From: Macrocystis pyrifera
Taxonomy: Eukaryota > Sar > Phaeophyceae > Laminariales > Laminariaceae
Direction: 5' to 3'
NCBI GenBank assembly: GCA_031763025.1
Contig: JASSKH010000016.1
Location: 1,612,001-1,676,000 of the forward strand
Length of the DNA stretch: 64,000 nucleotides
Positions 20,258 through 32,600 of this stretch are shown here, piece by piece (positions within the stretch are counted from its first letter, which is position 1; each line of letters starts with the position of its first letter). The notes below the pieces were generated by a model. That model worked only from the letters and a program-made list of their open reading frames with translations. It was not told where the DNA came from and did no database searches. The position numbers and the translations under genes are program-made.

Positions 20258-23200
20258 ATGGTCTGGACAACATCATTCCTGCCGTTCATCGTTGCTGCCT
20301 GGGCCATACCTTCCTTGCACCACGCTAATCCTACAGCGAGCCCGAGCGAAGTGCCCATCATGGCTGGGGCAAAGCCGACGCCATCAACGCAGAAGCACGA
20401 GCTAAACGCCCGGCCACAGCTGTCGAAACGAGTGTTGGACACGGAACCAGCACACATAGAAGCCGTGTTGTCGAGGTACACTGACATGATCCCTCGACCA
20501 GCGAACCTCGCCCAGGGCGTAGCACATTGGGACCCGCCCCCCTCCGCATTGCATCAGATAGAGAAGGGCTCCGGTAGGGGTGGCGGGCTGGCTAAATCGA
20601 GCAACCACAAGTATGGGCCTGCTCTGGGTCTCGCTTCCCTCCGAGAGGCGCTGGTTCGAAAGTTGGAGGAGGAGAATGGCCTCGACATGACTGGGCAAGA
20701 GGTGCTATGCTACAGCAGTACGAAAATGACCCAACACTAATCCCGAGTAGTTTGTACGTTCGTACCCCAAACGTGGGTCCAGTTGTCGTTACCATGTCCT
20801 TGGTAAGATACGATCCGAATACTCGTAGTACATACGATCGTAACGCTGCCATTCAAGAGGCACCCTTGCGTGTGCTTGTAGCTCCAGCGCTCAACGAATG
20901 ATCTGGGAAGGCTCCAGTTTTTTGTGCTCGCAACAGCTGCCCTTACCTACGTACGAAGTGTTTGGTTGCCGAGTCGCCCTTTGTACTCGTACAGGTATAT
21001 TGCTGTCCTCGTAGACGTTCGTCTAGCAGCCGTTTGTTTCCTCGTTTAGTTCGTTGTCCCGCATTCTATGGTCTGCAATTCACCTGTCTACGTACTGCTG
21101 TGTAAGCATGAATGCACACACCCGCAGACCCCGCCCCCCGCCCTCATGGATCGATAGGTATTGGTAACTGCCGGCGGAAACCAGGCGTTCGCCATGGTCG
21201 CCCTCGCCTTACTTGACCCGGGAGACAGGGTGCTCTTGGTGAGGCAGGCCCTTCAGCATGAACTAGACACGGTGCTTGTTTTTAGATTCGTGGTTCGTGG
21301 CGTTGATTGGACCTACAGAAGATGGATTCGATTCGTGTATATTATCCTCCAGGAGTGCTGTTGTCGGGGAGTAACAGTTCGTGCAATATTTTGTAGCAAA
21401 TATTTTGGCTGCTTGACCCCCGGGGGCATTTGTGCTCGTCGTATACGAGCTGGGCCAGCCAAGACCAGCTTTTATATTCGTCCTGCGCTTTCGCAATCAT
21501 TTAGAACTCTTATGCTTCCAAATTTGGCAACGGTGTTACTGGGCCGGCAGCGCCTTTGCCGACCCTATTTTTTTTGGAATCCGATTTGATTTCGTCGAGA
21601 AATTTGAGGAAAACCGTTTTCCGTCAATGTCCGTCAAATGTCTACACTAAAATCTATACGAAAGTCCGATAACCGGTGCCGCTGGTACTCGGTGTGAACA
21701 TTCCTTCAGGCATGCCACAAGGATAGAAATCCTTATTATCGCCTAATTCGATTTTCATCGAGAGATATGGCGTGTATAATATATCATGTACATAGTTAAG
21801 ATACCACGATGAGATCCACAAAATCTGCGATTCTCACACCGTTTTTTTTTTTTTTGGCCTGGAATTTTACACGCCTTTCTTACGGGCAAGACAAAGGGAT
21901 TCATTACTTCGCCAGTTTTTTTTTTTTCGTCAGTTTTGCTCATAAGCATTTTTTGGTTATTTTTTAAATGTGCCTTAGCTCCCGAAAAAAAAAAAAAAAC
22001 AAGTGGTGCAGTAATTATTCCCTCGGGAAGACTATGATAAAGCGCATGTAATTGTTTCACAGTTCGAAAAAACGGACTGAGAATGTGCGTGGAACCCTAA
22101 AAAGCTAGTCTTGGCTGGTCCAGCTCGTAGCAAGTTCCAACATCCTACTCCCTCTCAACCCGCAAAACTCGTATGGAGTTGTATTGTACCTGGTACAGAT
22201 ATCTACGGCATCTGATTAAAGATAAGTACATCAATATAGTAGTAGTAACCTATAATAATACTACCGTAGTACGAAGTACCTGACACGTTGTATCGGATGT
22301 CCATCAACTTGTCCAACGCTTGAAGCACCACAAAGGATATTTTTAGGCGAAACGAAATTGTTTCGCTTGAAACGAAATTGTTTCGCTTGAAGGCTTGTGA
22401 GCAGTGTTTGCTGCAGCGCGGCCGGCGAACACAGATGACCTCCGGAGTGGTCCACCTTGGGTCCGAATGACGATGACTTTGCCGCCCCACACAACGTAAC
22501 CGGCCAGGCCCGTCCGTTCTACTGCGCGCACCTGTGCGCGGTGCAGCTTGCTGGGGGAGAGGTGGCGGAATGCCGGTGGGAGCCTTCGACACTGTTGCCC
22601 GACATGGCCGATCTTAAGCGGGAAGTAGAGAAAGGGGTCAAGATGGTGGTGATCACGACTCCAGGTAGGCTGGGGCTCGGACGCCCACGCTGGTAATCGT
22701 GGCCCTCTGGTGTCTAACCGGAGGGTGCCCCTGGGCAGGCATTCGGACACTGCGCCACCCGACCAGCGTCGGGTGGTTGACTCGCGCGAGGGGCGCGAAG
22801 ATAAGCGAGGTCGAGACGGTGCCCCATAATGTGTGATAGAAATCTATGTTTCCCGTGCGTTTTTGACGCGCCGACCGATGTTAGTACGTGGTTCCTGAAG
22901 AGCTGGGAGTTTATCGGGCCACCAAGTGTAACAACTACACCGCAAGGCCATCGCACCTGTGTGTACAAAAGCGTAACGGTGTCCTCTTGTTGCCCCCCGG
23001 CGTTACCCCCGCAACCTCAACGTTTACAGGGAACCCGACAGGAGCGGTTTGTCCTCGAGAGACTATGGTTGAGATTGCACAGGTCTGCAAGAAGCACAAC
23101 GTTTGGCTGGTGGTGGACGAAGCCTATGAGCATTTCCTGCACGACAGTGAAAGGTGGTTGTTGACAGACGTTGTTCTTGGGATTTGTTCTCCGATGAGTT

Positions 23201-25867
23201 CGCGGAGCCGTAACGTGTGCCAACATGACGTTGCAAGCATAACATGACCTTTGGTCACACATTGGACTTCCTGTGTCTCCTGCCCTGTCCACATTCCTCC
23301 CTGCCTACCTGGTAGCATTTTCCGTGGCGCATGCGATCAGCCAAATACTCCCAATGCTCATCGACTTACATCATGCCAAATGGTGCTTACTCGTGCACAT
23401 CATATATTGATAGCGATTTGGGCCCGATGCCTTATGGACCCCGCCTGTAAATTAAGTGTTTGCGCTCCGCGTTTTCAGCGACAGCGGTATTCTGCACTAC
23501 GAATAGGCGCAACCGCTACAAACTTTCGCAGTTAAGATCACCACCGGGGCGGTCGATAGCTCACGCCCAGTCCCAGCCAGTGCGAAGATCGACGAGCCAG
23601 TGTTATTCGCTCTTATGTGTGTTGTAGCGGTACAACGTAAGTATGCTTTCGGCATCCTTTGGTGTCAAAGCTGCAGATGGTTTAACCCGGGAGTCCGTAT
23701 TCCCCCTGACGCAACTGGAGACCTCGGGAACTGCTGTGAAAAACGTGGGTCGACGGCTCGAAAGGTCTTCTACGGGCGATATCGTAGGCATTGTCGACGT
23801 TGTAGTGGAGAACCGTGCTACGGTAGGGGTTGAGCTCTGGAGCCCTAAGCGTTTCTCACTGATGGAGCCGGTCAACTGAGAAGCTACCCAGTGTATTAGG
23901 AGCAGAAAAGTACAGTAGTATTCGTTAGGTACCTAGCAAATAAGATAGTGATGGGCTTAGCTTCCAAGCTTTCTCAGCGTCGCCTGTTTGGTGAGTTCAT
24001 CAAGTCAGGAGCCTCAGACGTATCAGGTTACCTGTCCGGTAGCACGCGTCTGGACCCCCCCCCTCCCCCCCTCGTTCGGCGCTGGTTCGACTTTGGGTCC
24101 GTGCTGGTCACTCCCTTCTCGAAACCGTTTCGTTTTTTCGTTTGCGCCGTGTCTCGCCGAAACGACTCCGCCGACGCAGCAGCCACTACAGCCCTTGCGG
24201 CAACCGTCTGGGCTGTCCAGACAACGTGGTCCACCTGTTTTCGATGTCGAAGTCTTTTGGCCTGGCGGGATGGCGCGTGGGGTACGCAGTGTATCCGTCG
24301 TGGGCAAGCGACGAGATGGTAAAAGTGCAGGACACGCTGCCAACGCACGCCTGCACGGCGAGTCAGAAAGTGGCTCTGGCAGCGCTGGAAGGTGGGTGGG
24401 CTTTCTGACAGAGTATCTCCTTCTTTACCATGTGCGATATATTATAGCGCCCATTGATGTGCGCCCGAGGCTTAGCTTCCGTGTTCGGGGGCGAAGTCCT
24501 GAGACTTGAGGTCGAACTTGACACAGCATAATTCCAAGCCACACGTGGGCGACGTGTCAGCAAATCGGCCTCTGCGCTGCTTCAAGAAAAGTTTCCATCG
24601 CCCCCACCTATCATGCTACCCCCAGAGTCAATTGTCAACCCGTGTCGGCAGGTGTTAACAAATATCGCCGGTGTTTGGGGCATATCATAACGAACGCATA
24701 TCCCCGCCGTCGCTGCTGCTCGACCGATTTGCAAGACGACGGTTGCAACTGGGCGCGGTCCAAAGTTTCCTCGCTCACGAGGTGCCGGGAGGCGATGTGG
24801 TCTGCGGTGAAGGACATGGGAGGCGTTATGGGCAAGGGGGCCTTTTACTTCCTTGTCCCCGTGCCAGTGGAAGAGGACAGGGCGATCGACACCCTCGCGA
24901 GGCGGTGGGGCGTGTTGACCACGCCGGGGGAAGGTGAGGGGCCGGTACTGGGTAACTTGCATGGTTCGTTATGGCTGGCTGCCGCTGTGGCTGCTGGATT
25001 TCGATAGCAATCTACGGGCATGGTACATTTCTGGCAGTCGCCGCTGCGATGAGTGTCCGCTATATTTGAAGGGCGTATTAGAGATGCTTGGCGGGTGGCG
25101 TCTATGGGACGGGTAGCTTCTGGCGGCAATATCAAGTCATTGAAGACCACGGCCGGGAGGGTATCACGGCTCGCTTTACGTCTCGTGAATGGTATCGTAC
25201 CCCTGCCTATAGACCGTCGGCGTGTGACCAACTTGAGCACAAAGCCGTAATGTATTATTTAGAGGATTCCTGCAAGCACCGCACCCCTCTAGCTCCCTTC
25301 GTCGTTTCGACCTTAACTCGCCGATGATAATGACCCTGTAGCTCTGCTTGTCGCTATCGCTGAATCCCGTTTTTGTGCCCCTGAGGTGTGGGTGGACATT
25401 GTGGCGATTGATCGTTTGTTCTCTCTCTCGCGGATCTCTCGCTTTAGAGGATCAGCCCATGACAAACAGATCTCACCGGCTGCAATAATCTGTACCCAAC
25501 AACCGAAACCAGCAACGCTGCCTGTGGGGTTTATTTTCGCTCGACAAACGCTACGCTGGTCGTATGGTAGCGCTTGCAAGGGTGCGTGCACTGCATCGGC
25601 ATTTTATCGAGCGGGTCCATCTGAGTGTCCCCAGGGCAAACACCCTCCTTACCCTCCGCTCGTCAGTCAATAACTTTATCGCAACTCGCTGCCCGAACCT
25701 TGCTCGGCGCTTGTCTCACACACGTTTTCAGGGCGTTTGGGGCCCCGGGGCACATCCGAGTATCTTATGGCTCTCTACCAAAGGAAGAATGCCTGCCTGC
25801 CATAGAACGCCTCCGCGAGGGTTTGCAGGCCATGGCCAACGAAGCCAACGCGGGCGCTTCGTCCTGA
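20258..25867 (+). CDS. PLP-dependent class I aminotransferase, seven exons (aspartate/aromatic type, VAS1/ISS1-like)
   Basis: Exons: 20,258-20,701; 21,158-21,238; 22,508-22,664; 23,030-23,153; 24,180-24,391; 24,736-24,933; 25,732-25,867, all with GT-AG borders. Motifs in order: LAQGVAHWDPP and YGP near the start, VLVTAGGNQAF, TPGNPTG split across exons 3/4, VVDEAYEHF, VHLFSMSKSFGLAGWRVGY with the PLP lysine (about residue 258 from the second ATG), GKGAFYFLVPVP, GHIRVSYG with the substrate-carboxylate arginine. Length is about 415 residues from ATG 20,360, usual for the family; ATG 20,258, directly after a CCCGACAG acceptor-like site, would add a hydrophobic leader (targeting possible). It transfers amino groups between amino acids and 2-oxo acids; the substrate is not decided by sequence. 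The last junction (24,933/25,732) is two bases too long for the conserved PGE-AFGAPG frame. Confidence 0.88.
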
Positions 25868-26074
25868 TTTCCTCCAATAAGGTCCATGTACATGCAGAAC
25901 ACGAGTGTTGACGTCGTTTGGTACGTACGTACTTGATGTTGCCGCACGACCGGTTTCGTACGTGCTTTTATTTCTCGATCTCGTAGATGCTGGTGCGGGG
26001 GGGGTCCTGGTAGCAAGAAGAACCGTAGAACTCTGCGTCGGGTTTCTGTAACAATCACGCGGAACTGCCTTGTG

Positions 26075-26320
26075 TAACAATGTCAGCGCTAAAAAAACAC
26101 GGAGCCGAGCTGCGTCGGGCCACTGAAAAACTCACGCTGAGCTGCCGCGGGTAACAGTGTCAGCGCTAAACTCGCGGAAACGAGCTTCGTCGCGCCGCAG
26201 GGAAAAACACACTGAGCTGTTGTATGTAGCAGTGTCAGCCCTAAAGTCAAGCACCCAAGTCGGAGTCAGGCCGCTGAAATAGTCGCACCGAGTCGTATCG
26301 GGCCGCTGAAAGTCACGCTC
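26075..26320 (+). repeat. Degenerate ~75-bp tandem repeat
   Basis: About three units share ACAGTGTCAGC(G/C)CTAAA followed by a GAGC(T/C)(G/T)CGTCG(G/C)GCC(A/G)C segment, near 26,080, 26,155 and 26,232. Confidence 0.6.
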
Positions 26321-26639
26321 TACTACTTTTGACTAAAGTCTTCAGCTTCTGCTCCACCTCCAGGTTGACGAAGGCTCGTGCTTGTTGATCCAGTTTTGAT
26401 TCATCAAGGCGGCAAAGAAGAAGCGTCCGCTCGAAACGTTGACGAGCAAAAGTGACGGTTCGAAGCGGTGTTCCTGGAGATGTGGTCACTGACAACTCCA
26501 GTAGACCCCCCTTACATTGCTCGTCAAATACCGCAGAGATAGTCTCTCGCGTGTGTTGCAGCAATCTCGAAGTCGTCCAAGTGCAGTGCACTAGCGCGAA
26601 ACGAGTCTCAGAACCTGTCAAGGCTGGTGATGAATGCAC
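26313..26639 (-). CDS. Unrecognised open frame, possible terminal exon
   Basis: A 108-codon frame with a protein-like composition, ending in charged, helix-like sequence LDESKLDQQARAFVNLEVEQ. The upstream half (LLELSVTTSPGTPLRTVTF) also looks coding. I do not recognise a family, and a partner exon was not found. It could be decayed mobile-element sequence. Confidence 0.25.
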   Translation of the reverse strand: MHSSPALTGSETRFALVHCTWTTSRLLQHTRETISAVFDEQCKGGLLELSVTTSPGTPLRTVTFARQRFERTLLLCRLDESKLDQQARAFVNLEVEQKLKTLVKSSRA

Positions 26640-27982
26640 ACTCAGATGGCTGACTGTTGAGGGTCTTCAGGGGCTAACGCAGAGCCGTTGTTAGACGAAT
26701 TCGAGCGTCACTGATTTTATAGAAGACGCACGTTGAGCTGGATGTGGCGCCCGACGGGCCGGTCAAATATTACGGAACGATGAACCATAAGGCGTTCAGG
26801 TGCGGTAAAGAAGAGTGAAAGAAGGGGCGTGCCAACGCGCCAATTCCTTGATATTGGTGGCCTCTTACAGCAACGTCCCTCGATGACTTGTCGCTGCAAC
26901 TCGTAGACTATAAAATGTGTTGAAGATATTCCGTTACTCATATAATGCGGCGTTATTAGTTGAACCCCACCTTACGAAGCATTGACACAATAGACTATGT
27001 ATTAGGCCCCTGTCCTTCCCGATTCGCCACGGGGGGCGCTAAGGCCTTTGGTTAAAGCCCGCATTAAAGCGAAGAAACGGAGATATGGCACGTTTTAAGG
27101 CTCACGCACGCACGTTTCTAGGGCAAACTATTGCACATAGATTGGGAGTGGAATATGTTTTGGCATTACCAGGTGCTTGTACAAGACGACTTATCGAGTC
27201 CAAACATGGCTTCAGACTGGTGCTGCGGTAGGGGGGTACACCCCTTTTCACTACCGCTTTTTACGTCACTCGGACGAGTGGCTCTGCATCTCACTCAACA
27301 TTGAACGCAAGAATAGTTTGTTGGCGCAGATGAGACGACAATTCCATGGCGGTTCATATCGCGTAAAAATATGCTTAAAATATTCAAGAGACAAGGTGGT
27401 CACTTGGCCGAGTGGCTCGCATCGGCCGAAAAAAATGCAAGTAAAAGCGCCCCCCCCACCGTAGCACCGGGGTCCACCTTTAGTCGAGACTCCTCAAAGT
27501 AGAGGGCAGGGACTAATTTTTTAAGCACATTTGGCGTGCAGTGAGAGATATATCATATGAAGAAGGCTTAGGGGGAGTGGGGTCTCTACTCTGCCCCCTG
27601 GTTTCAGGAGTTCCAATCTACCAAAATGGTTTCGGACACGAAAATCTCTGTTAGGCCGGGTTTAAGGCTCGAAACAGCATCCCTTATCGGAAAAGGGCGT
27701 CGATGCTTTTTGTAAGGCAAGTCTTAAAGGCCAGGGCCTACTATGTTCTGCCTTTCGCTTGACACTTACCTGATGATCCTCAACTCCCCCAGCCACCATC
27801 GTTTCCGCCTTCCATACCCCACCGCCCTTCCCCCACACACAGACGCATAAATTGCCAAGAAAATCCGACATACATTCTGGAAAACCTGACAAATCTCCTG
27901 GAAAACTCGAAATTTCATGCACAACGGCGGTCTTAGCCGCGCGTGTGGATTCGAGCATCACCGGTAGCACCGAGTCTCTCAC

Positions 27983-28114
27983 TCCTTGCGATTGCCTGGA
28001 GACGACTGTGGCCTGTGAATTGAGGCTGTTCATGATGTTGATTCCGATGTCCAGCTTTACGAGCATGTCGTGGGCTGGAATGATTCGCAGGAGGCGTTGT
28101 TTGGGGCGGGGACA
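27983..28114 (-). CDS. Unrecognised candidate exon
   Basis: Between a CCCCCAG acceptor and a GTGAGA donor the minus strand encodes KQRLLRIIPAHDMLVKLDIG and INIMNSLNSQATVVSRQSQG. The borders are good and the composition is protein-like, but no family or neighbouring exon is recognised. Confidence 0.25.
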
Positions 28115-28223
28115 CTGGGGGCGGTGTTGCTGAAGGAGTGCGAGAGTGGTTTCAGCGATGTCCGATGACCCCGTACAGGGCTAGCGATGAGGAAGTATTG
28201 CAGCTGCCCTGGTTGACTTCAAC

Positions 28224-28248
28224 GGGGGGGGGGGGGGGGGGGGGGGGG
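28224..28248. repeat. Poly(G) tract of 25 bases followed by (GA)n
   Basis: A pure G run directly followed by GAGAGAGAGA. It may be a retroposon tail seen from the opposite strand. No family I or II copy adjoins it. Confidence 0.8.
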
Positions 28249-29670
28249 AGAGAGAGATATAGTGTACAGCTTATAGCACGTGAGAGGCGGATATGCTCGC
28301 GCTATATACAGCGGCATGCAGTATGTTGGTGGTAATGACACATTGTTATTGTTGGTGGCGAGAGGGGGGATGCTGTGGTACGAGTGTAAACAAGGGTAGG
28401 TTTAGTAGGGTCGATACTCTGGTGTCCCCGGGTACCAAACTTATATTGGCCATGTCCGGGTAAAAATCCTGGTACATCCAGAATGTTTGTGATGATAAAC
28501 TTAGCGTGGTTGGTTTGTGTCCGACGCTACGGTTGACGGAGCTAAGGCCGGCCTGACCAATAGATATTCACCGTGGGTATGAATAGGAGTGTTCCATTTC
28601 TACGGGAAATCGCTAGCATCCGGCTTAACTCCTTCGCGACTGCACTCGCGCTTCGGGGGCAACGCACTCGGAATCAGAGTTGGCATTCATCATAAAAGTG
28701 GTCAAAGGCTCCACTGCTCCCACCGTCTTGGGGACAACTTACTTGGTGCGTTGCGATACAGGTAGCACATTTCCACTCAAATGTTTTGTAAACAAAATCG
28801 TCAGAAGGCCAATCTTGTTCCGAAAAATGACGTTTTGGTATATTTGGGCCATGGGATTATTCATGGAGATGGCACTTGATTTTTGCTGAGGTCAGTGCTC
28901 GGGTAAAGTACGGAGCTCTTCAAGTGAGGAGCCTCAGAAAATTCAGGGTGAACTTCTATCGTAGAATGCCTCACATGGGGGCAAGCGTGACGGGAGGCTG
29001 CCTTGCAATGGCACCGGCCGTATTAGTAGTAGTTAATCACAAAGCATCACGAGTACAGCAGCAGTCGACACGATCCTTGCTATTGCTACAAGGGCTGTAG
29101 GAATTACCCACCCAGGTGTCTACACGCCAGCCGCAGCCCTTAAGAGACCCGCGACAGACTTGTGCCTGAACAAACCACATTATTGCCGATAGTTAAAATT
29201 ATACAAAGTAACATACTTACACGACGTATCTGGTGACTACCGTCACGGGACATGGAACACCATCAACATGCCTTGGCAGGATATCAACTAAATTACACCT
29301 CCTTTACCGAGAATCGAAGTCATTAACCTTTTTCGGCCCCAGGTACGACCAACAAAACCGGAAGCGCGGTCTTTTGCCCACCGCTTAGGGCGAGCGGTCT
29401 GCAGCACAGGAAGTATATGCTTCGAGCGTCTTGTGCAACTCCTTGCAGTGTACCTGGTACCAGGGTAGTAACCCCAATCCAACATGTGTTACCTGGTTGC
29501 TACGTGTGGCCGAAGCCGTGATCGTCATTATTTTCGTTCCTTTTGCGCCTTTGCGGTCTCAAAGGAGTTAATATGATATGCCAACACGGCATGCCATCAC
29601 ACGACAAGGCATGCTATGAACATGCCACATGAGAATCACCAACACGTTCGACCAGGATCGATTAAAGAGG

Positions 29671-32600
29671 CTATGCCGCTACTGAAGCCTTGCTAGCTAC
29701 ACACACAGCGATCCCGCACAGCACTAGCACCATTCCAGCCAAATTGCGGAAAGGCCGGTCGGCTTTCTCTCCAAGACACAGCGCGGTCACGGCGGTGAAG
29801 ACGAACGTAAGCGCGTTGCAGACAGGAACCGCCATAGATATGTCTGCAGGAAGAGGTGAACACGACGTATTCAAAATCAGAAAACAAGGGCGGACAGAAA
29901 GGGATGCCTTACCTCGTACCTGGTAAGGGTTATTCGGGGGTGGGGGTGGGGAGGTAGTTCTGAAAACCAAATCCAAAATAGGAACACAAGCGCGGACCAA
30001 ATGCGACGCTGCAGATCCCGGCATAGCGGTCAAATCTCCGGGAAAATAATCCAGGGTCAACAGCAGAATATAAGGCGCCCCTTACGTTCTGCAACCTCGT
30101 GAGCTATGCAAACGCTGCGGTCTTTGACCCACTTATGCCTGGCGCCGCTGAATATGTAGCAGAGTCGACCCTTTCGGCGACGAGAAAATCGCACCACGTA
30201 AGGCCGTCCGAATCGCGCTTCCGGGGACTCGCACAACCGAAACACCGTTTTACCGTGCCGTGACTATGGTACAAGGTATGAAGTACCCCGTACACAGGTA
30301 GATAATCAGGACGTTCGAATTGCTCTTCTGGTTACCCGCATACCCAAAACATAGTTTTAGTGAATGTAGTACAACACCTACCACAGCTAATACACCGGCT
30401 GGTGTACCACGACAGGGCTACTCGCGGACAAGGCTACACCGTTCAATTGACCCAGAATCATGATACACAGGCGTGAGGCATGCGGAGTTCAGCGTTCGCA
30501 CGCTGCTCGACGGTCTGCAGTCCTCGTGGTCACAGCTACGGACCATGTGACCACAGCGTGTTCGCGGTGCGTGAACATCTTTGCTTTGAGCGCCCCTGCT
30601 ACTATTACAGTAGAAGTGGGTTGTAGAAATGGACTGCCCACTTTTGAACATGTGTACTACTCTAAACCAGTACGATTACACTACCCGTCACAAACTGCTG
30701 AATCACACAATTTAAAGTATACGCGCGAACGACAACCCACGCCTTAAACCTCACAGTCAAAGCGTTCGGCCCAACATCTTCGTCAAATCTCCACAAACAC
30801 AAATACCACAGGACGGAACAACACAGGACACCTACGATTACAAACAACGATGTCCCGATATATAACCATTTGAGATTCACATTTAATACTATTACGGGGG
30901 ACCATAGTAAATAGGACCAAATATTTTTAGTAAAAATAGGTAAATATATAGGTTTTTATGTATACCATAGGTCCTAGTAACTATGGACTTCCGTAATAAC
31001 CGTCCTCATAAATCGGAGCAGAGGGGTAATAAATCGTGCACCAACAAAGCCAAATTGATGTCTACTTGTATATTGCATATAAGCAACAACGAAGTGGTTA
31101 TCTTGAAGGTGTTACGCATATAGTAGTGAAGAACACACCCTTTCGTCAGCAAGAAGTTCAGGATCGGCCAGCATCCCAGTTTATACGTGCTGGAAGTATC
31201 CTGTACTGCGACTGTGCTACAGTTAGACAGAGTGTATATATTACCTCATGCAGGTAACGGTCTAGATATTATCTGTTGGACTAGTCTATGCATCATACAA
31301 CAATTATACAGATCATCTACTAGAGTATACCTGCTACATAATTCAGCAGCTATGCAGATATCGACGTCGTACAGTTATGCAGAGCATATGTTATACATCA
31401 TGCAGCAGTCACACATGTTATCTACACCACACGAACGGTTGTTCAGGTTACCTACGTCATAGGAGGCAGGGGATAATCCAGTAGTAGGCCCACCCGAGCA
31501 TCACAGGTTTTGCGGCGACAATAGCATACCTTGGGAGCCGAGAAGATAGTAGTAAACCGCCGACCCGGATTGGTTGATGATGAACGGCACCGCAGCCTCT
31601 GCTGAGGCCAGGCCTCGCAGTGGCCCCAGGAGTCTCCCCAGTGGAGTTCGGTTCACGTCGCCGTCCGCGCACCCATGCTCGGAGTCCGTTTTGCTCTTAC
31701 GCGATGTTCCTGAGTTCACGGTGTCAATAGTTCGGCGGTGGACGGGGTTGGATCTGAGCCGCGGCGAATACAGGTGGTCAGTGGCACGATATTATGTTTG
31801 GGACTCCTGTGCTACACGGATTATTTGATAACTTCAGGAGCACCGTGTACGAGCAAACAGTAAACGAAAGGTTTTTCTGTCACCGTTTACGTCTACACAC
31901 TGCTGCTGGCTGAACACCTCACAACCCTCTTGGGACGTCAAAGGGGAAACTTGACGATAAAAAACGACGACTATAGCAATGGCCACTGCGTGACTGGGGG
32001 ATGATACGGATTAGCTTGAGACGCAACGCAAGGAGTCGTACGGCACTGGAACATCATGTTCCTACTCACACTGCCCGTACGCTTGGTAGCACCAAAGTTA
32101 TCATTGGTTTGGTCGATGTCTCAGGGCCCCCAAGGGGTTAAGCAATGATAGGATTCAGCCTACGATAGACCGCCTACAACACTTCATGCGAGAAACGAGC
32201 CAATCATCGCTTGCAGGAGGGAGGGGTAAAGAGGCAGAACACGAATATCTCAAAATACGTTCACACACATCATACAAGCAACAAAGTATAACAGGGCAAC
32301 TGCTGTAACTCGTACTATTAATACAGTAGATACCGGGCCAGGTATTGCCACCAACAAAACGAAGACTGCGGTCTAATCAACCGTCTATTGATAGTGTGGG
32401 CACACAGGTCGTATCATATGAGTCAGGTACAAGTAGAATCACCTTGTACGCACGTTGAATTTAGTAAGTATATGCTCGTACTGCATTAATAATTCAGACA
32501 CAAGACCTAGTGTCACCGAACTCAGCTGTGCCAGTGCATCGAGTCGCTGATGCTGCAATCGTCTTTTTATGATCGTCGTTTTATCCCTCTGTGCAGTCTT

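Larger units (their letters stand above)
25868..29670. other. Intergenic region between convergent aminotransferase and TMEM234-like genes
   Basis: 3.8 kb. It contains a degenerate ~75-bp tandem repeat (26,075-26,320; AACAGTGTCAGCGCTAAA-type units), two unrecognised minus-strand coding candidates (26,313-26,639 and 27,983-28,114), and a run of 25 G at 28,224-28,248. No known gene is seen. Confidence 0.4.

Noticed and set aside
20037..20700. Minus-strand open frames opposite aminotransferase exon 1
   Set aside because: The plus strand carries the conserved LAQG...YGP motifs. The opposite frames are shadows.
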